Part shown: in pieces, positions 31,845-33,903 of the stretch | How positions within the stretch are numbered: position 1 is the first letter of the stretch | How the letters are laid out: each line of letters starts with the position of its first letter | DNA from: Sandaracinaceae bacterium | Lineage (GTDB): Bacteria; Myxococcota_A; Polyangia; Polyangiales; Sandaracinaceae | NCBI GenBank assembly: GCA_019694315.1 | Contig: JAIBCE010000046.1 | Coordinates: 1 to 33,903 of the forward strand | Direction: 5' to 3' | Length of the DNA: 33,903 nt | Program-made: the position numbers and the translations under genes | The notes under the pieces: generated by a model | Seen by the model: the letters and a program-made list of their open reading frames with translations, nothing else | Databases searched by the model: none | Told to the model about the DNA's origin: nothing

Positions 31845-32657
31845 ATGATGAACGGCAAGAAGGTCGCGGTCGTGCTGCCCGGCCTCAACGTGAAGGGCAC
31901 GCTCGAGCGCACGCTCCGCGCGATCCCGAGCTCGTACGTGGACGTGTCGATCTTCGTCGACGACGGCTCGAGCGACGGCTGCGGCGAGCTCGCGGCGAGC
32001 CTCGGCTGCGTGGTGGTGCGGCACGCGAAGAACCTCGGCTACGGCGCGGGGCAGAAGAGCGGCTACCGCGAGGCGCTCACCGAGGGCGCGGACGTGGTGG
32101 TGATGGTGCACCCAGACTTCCAGTACAAGCCCGAGCTCGTGCCCGCGATGACCGCGATGGTCGCGCACGGCGGCTACGACGTGGTGCTCGGCTCGCGCCT
32201 CCTCGTGCGGGGCGCGCTCAAGGGCGGCATGCCGCGCTGGAAGTACGTCGTGAACCGCGGCCTCACGATCTTCGAGAACACGCTCATGGGCTCGGGCCTG
32301 AGCGAGTTCCACACGGGCTACCGCGCGTTCTCGCGGAGGTTCCTCGAGGAGATGCCGCTCGCGGAGTGTCGGAACGACTACGTCTTCGACAACGAGGTGC
32401 TCGCGCAGGCGATCCACTTCGAGTACGCGATCGGCGAGATGTCGTGCCCCGCGCACTACTTCGAGGAGATGCAGACGATCACGTTCGGGCCCGGCGTGAA
32501 GTACGGCATCGGCTGCGTGAAGACGGCGTCCGCGATGCGCATGCACGCGCTCGGCGCGCGCACGGCCCCTTTCCTCGACAAGGGCGCGCGCAAGCTCGTC
32601 GACTGGCACGAGGGCAAGCGCGTGAGCCCCGCGACCTCGAGCGTCGGGGCCTCGTGA
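31845..32657 (+). CDS. Family 2 glycosyltransferase
   Basis: This is a 270-residue GT-A-fold enzyme of family GT2. The nucleotide-sugar site is VDDGSSDG (38-45), and the metal-binding HPDFQY (89-94) follows the DPM1/DPG-synthase pattern. GSRLLVRG and EFHTGYRAF are further conserved loops. No membrane helices follow the catalytic domain, so it is probably cytoplasmic or peripheral. Its stop overlaps the start of the AlgD-like gene as GTGA, showing that the two are cotranscribed. Likely role: sugar transfer to a lipid carrier in polysaccharide synthesis. Confidence 0.88.
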   Translation: MMNGKKVAVVLPGLNVKGTLERTLRAIPSSYVDVSIFVDDGSSDGCGELAASLGCVVVRHAKNLGYGAGQKSGYREALTEGADVVVMVHPDFQYKPELVPAMTAMVAHGGYDVVLGSRLLVRGALKGGMPRWKYVVNRGLTIFENTLMGSGLSEFHTGYRAFSRRFLEEMPLAECRNDYVFDNEVLAQAIHFEYAIGEMSCPAHYFEEMQTITFGPGVKYGIGCVKTASAMRMHALGARTAPFLDKGARKLVDWHEGKRVSPATSSVGAS

Positions 32658-33903
32658 CCGGCGCGCACGAGCCTCGCATCGCGGTCGTGGGCCTCGGCTA
32701 CGTGGGCTCGGTCGAGGCGGCCGTGCTCGCGGCGAGCGGTCGCAGCGTAGTCGGCGTGGACGTGCGCGAGGCCGTGGTGGAGGCGATGGCCGCGGGGCGC
32801 GCGCCGCTGGCGGAGCCGCTCCTCGAGGATCGGCTCGCGAAGGCCCGCGCGCTCGGGACGCTCGGCGCCACGCTCGATCTCGGTCATGCGGTGGCGAGCA
32901 CGGACGCGGCGCTCGTCTGCGTGGGCACGCCGCGCGGCGCCGATGGAGAGCTCGACACCACGGCACTGCTCGGCGCGATCACCGCGATCGCGCGCGCGGT
33001 GCCTGCGGGCGCGACGTACTCGATCATCGTGCGCAGCACCGTGCCGCCGGGGCTCTACGCGAGCGCACGGACGGCGATCGATGCGGTGCGCGCGCCGAGC
33101 GCCTCGATCGGCCTCGCGCTCAACCCGGAATTCCTCCGCGAGGGAAGCGCGGTGAGGGATCGCGAGGAGCCGCAGCTCGTGGTCTATGCGGCCGATGCGC
33201 CTCACACCGAGGCCGCGCTCCGCGCGATCTACCGCGAGCACGCCGCGCGCCTCGTGGCCTGCGATCCGGCGTCGGCCGAGGTGCTCAAGCTCGTGAACAA
33301 CGCGTGGCACGCGCTCAAGGTGAGCTTCGCGAACGAGGTCGCGCGCATCAGCCGGCCGCTCGGTGTGGATCCGTTCGAGCTCATGCAGCTCCTCTGCAGG
33401 GACACGAAGCTCAACACGTCGGCCGCGTACCTGCGGCCGGGCATGCCGTTCGGCGGCGCGTGCCTCGTGAAGGACATGGCGAGCCTCGCGACCTACGCGG
33501 AGCACCACGACGTGCGCGTGCCCGTGATGCAGCACGTGCTCGCCTCGAACGAGGCGCACCTCGCGCACCTCGTGGACGCGGTGCTCTCGCATCGCGCGGA
33601 GGCCTCGACCGCGGCGCCGCGCCGCGTGGCGATCGTGGGGATCGGCTTCAAGCCGGGCGCGCCCGACGTGCGCGACTCGGCGCCGGTGGCCATGGCGATC
33701 GCGCTGCTCGATCGAGGCCTCGCGGTGCGCGTCGCGGACGCGAACGTGCTCGACGCGCGCGTGCCGCCGCTCGGCGGCGATGCGCTCAAGGTGGCGCTGG
33801 GCGATCCGCGCGCGGTCGCGTGCGAGACGGTCGAGGACGCCGTGCGCGAGGCCGACGTGGTGGTGGTGGGTCATCCCGCCGAGGCCGATCGTCACGCGCT
33901 CGT
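32654..33903 (+). CDS. GDP-mannose/UDP-glucose 6-dehydrogenase (AlgD-like), 3'-truncated
   Basis: From GTG 32654 the frame stays open to the window end (416 residues visible). Rossmann motif GLGYVG is near residue 13. LNPEFLREGSAVRD, LVNNAWHALKVSFANE and FGGACLVKD carry the family signatures; the catalytic Cys is C270, close to C268 of P. aeruginosa AlgD. The NAWHALK form is closer to AlgD than to UDP-glucose dehydrogenases. A second Rossmann unit starts at VAIVGIGFKPG. The enzyme oxidises a nucleotide sugar to its uronic acid with two NAD. With the overlapping glycosyltransferase it marks a polysaccharide locus continuing beyond the window. Confidence 0.9.
   Translation, partial: MTGAHEPRIAVVGLGYVGSVEAAVLAASGRSVVGVDVREAVVEAMAAGRAPLAEPLLEDRLAKARALGTLGATLDLGHAVASTDAALVCVGTPRGADGELDTTALLGAITAIARAVPAGATYSIIVRSTVPPGLYASARTAIDAVRAPSASIGLALNPEFLREGSAVRDREEPQLVVYAADAPHTEAALRAIYREHAARLVACDPASAEVLKLVNNAWHALKVSFANEVARISRPLGVDPFELMQLLCRDTKLNTSAAYLRPGMPFGGACLVKDMASLATYAEHHDVRVPVMQHVLASNEAHLAHLVDAVLSHRAEASTAAPRRVAIVGIGFKPGAPDVRDSAPVAMAIALLDRGLAVRVADANVLDARVPPLGGDALKVALGDPRAVACETVEDAVREADVVVVGHPAEADRHAL

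Noticed and set aside
1..33903. tRNA, rRNA or a phage/defence island
   Set aside because: No cloverleaf or rRNA-like segment, integrase, intact transposase, toxin-antitoxin or nuclease gene set was recognised.

Overview
The window is very GC-rich DNA, almost completely coding, with genes on both strands. It most resembles a myxobacterium of the Polyangia, probably near Sandaracinaceae. The assignment rests on several traits. Many genes encode secreted lipoproteins whose lipobox Cys is followed by a low-complexity linker rich in Asp, Ala and Pro. There are MYXO-CTERM-like C-termini (Cys motif, membrane helix, Arg cluster). A MopE-type metal-binding motif, RCC1 repeats, a golvesin-like domain and a sigma-54 activator are also present. 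No rRNA, tRNA, CRISPR array or intact transposase was seen. The taxonomic call is inference from gene content.

Layout. 1-5.3 kb: the C-terminal part of a secreted alpha/beta-hydrolase-like protein; a convergent pair made of a glutaredoxin-like protein and a membrane protein; an ACE-like M2 zinc peptidase lipoprotein; and a small exported protein with five YPNGGM-type repeats. 5.3-10.6 kb: an unknown lipoprotein, a tandem pair of paralogous Cys-rich lipoproteins, and a PI-PLC-like lipoprotein. 10.6-14.2 kb: a molybdopterin oxidoreductase divergent from an RlmI-type rRNA methyltransferase. 14.3-17.6 kb (minus strand): two translationally coupled genes, a lysozyme-fold/golvesin/MYXO-CTERM protein and a small lipoprotein; then a DUF523 gene coupled to a C-type-lectin/MopE lipoprotein that carries an apparent frameshift. 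17.7-20.1 kb (plus strand): a PhzF-family protein and a PHP-domain lipoprotein. 20.1-25.2 kb (minus strand): a run of four genes encoding a beta-helix lipoprotein, an RCC1-repeat lipoprotein, an amidase and a small Cys-rich lipoprotein.

25.3-28.5 kb is the most interesting regulatory locus. A GAF-AAA+-Fis sigma-54 activator resembling NorR is transcribed away from an ahpC-ahpD pair. The 321-bp gap between them holds an array of 16-bp palindromic units, a CCTGTCGG palindrome with an extra half-site, a good -24/-12-like sequence in front of ahpC, and a 13-bp inverted repeat that brackets most of these sites like the ends of a miniature transposable element. A plausible model is that the NorR-like protein senses reactive nitrogen or oxygen species and drives AhpC/AhpD, a peroxide and peroxynitrite reductase system.

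28.6-33.9 kb: a tiny MYXO-CTERM-like protein, an NAD-dependent epimerase whose 3' end runs into a four-copy REP-like repeat cluster, a class I glutamine amidotransferase (peptidase C26), a DUF3558-like lipoprotein, a small membrane protein, and a family 2 glycosyltransferase overlapping an AlgD-like nucleotide-sugar dehydrogenase cut by the window end. That last pair is probably the start of a polysaccharide locus.
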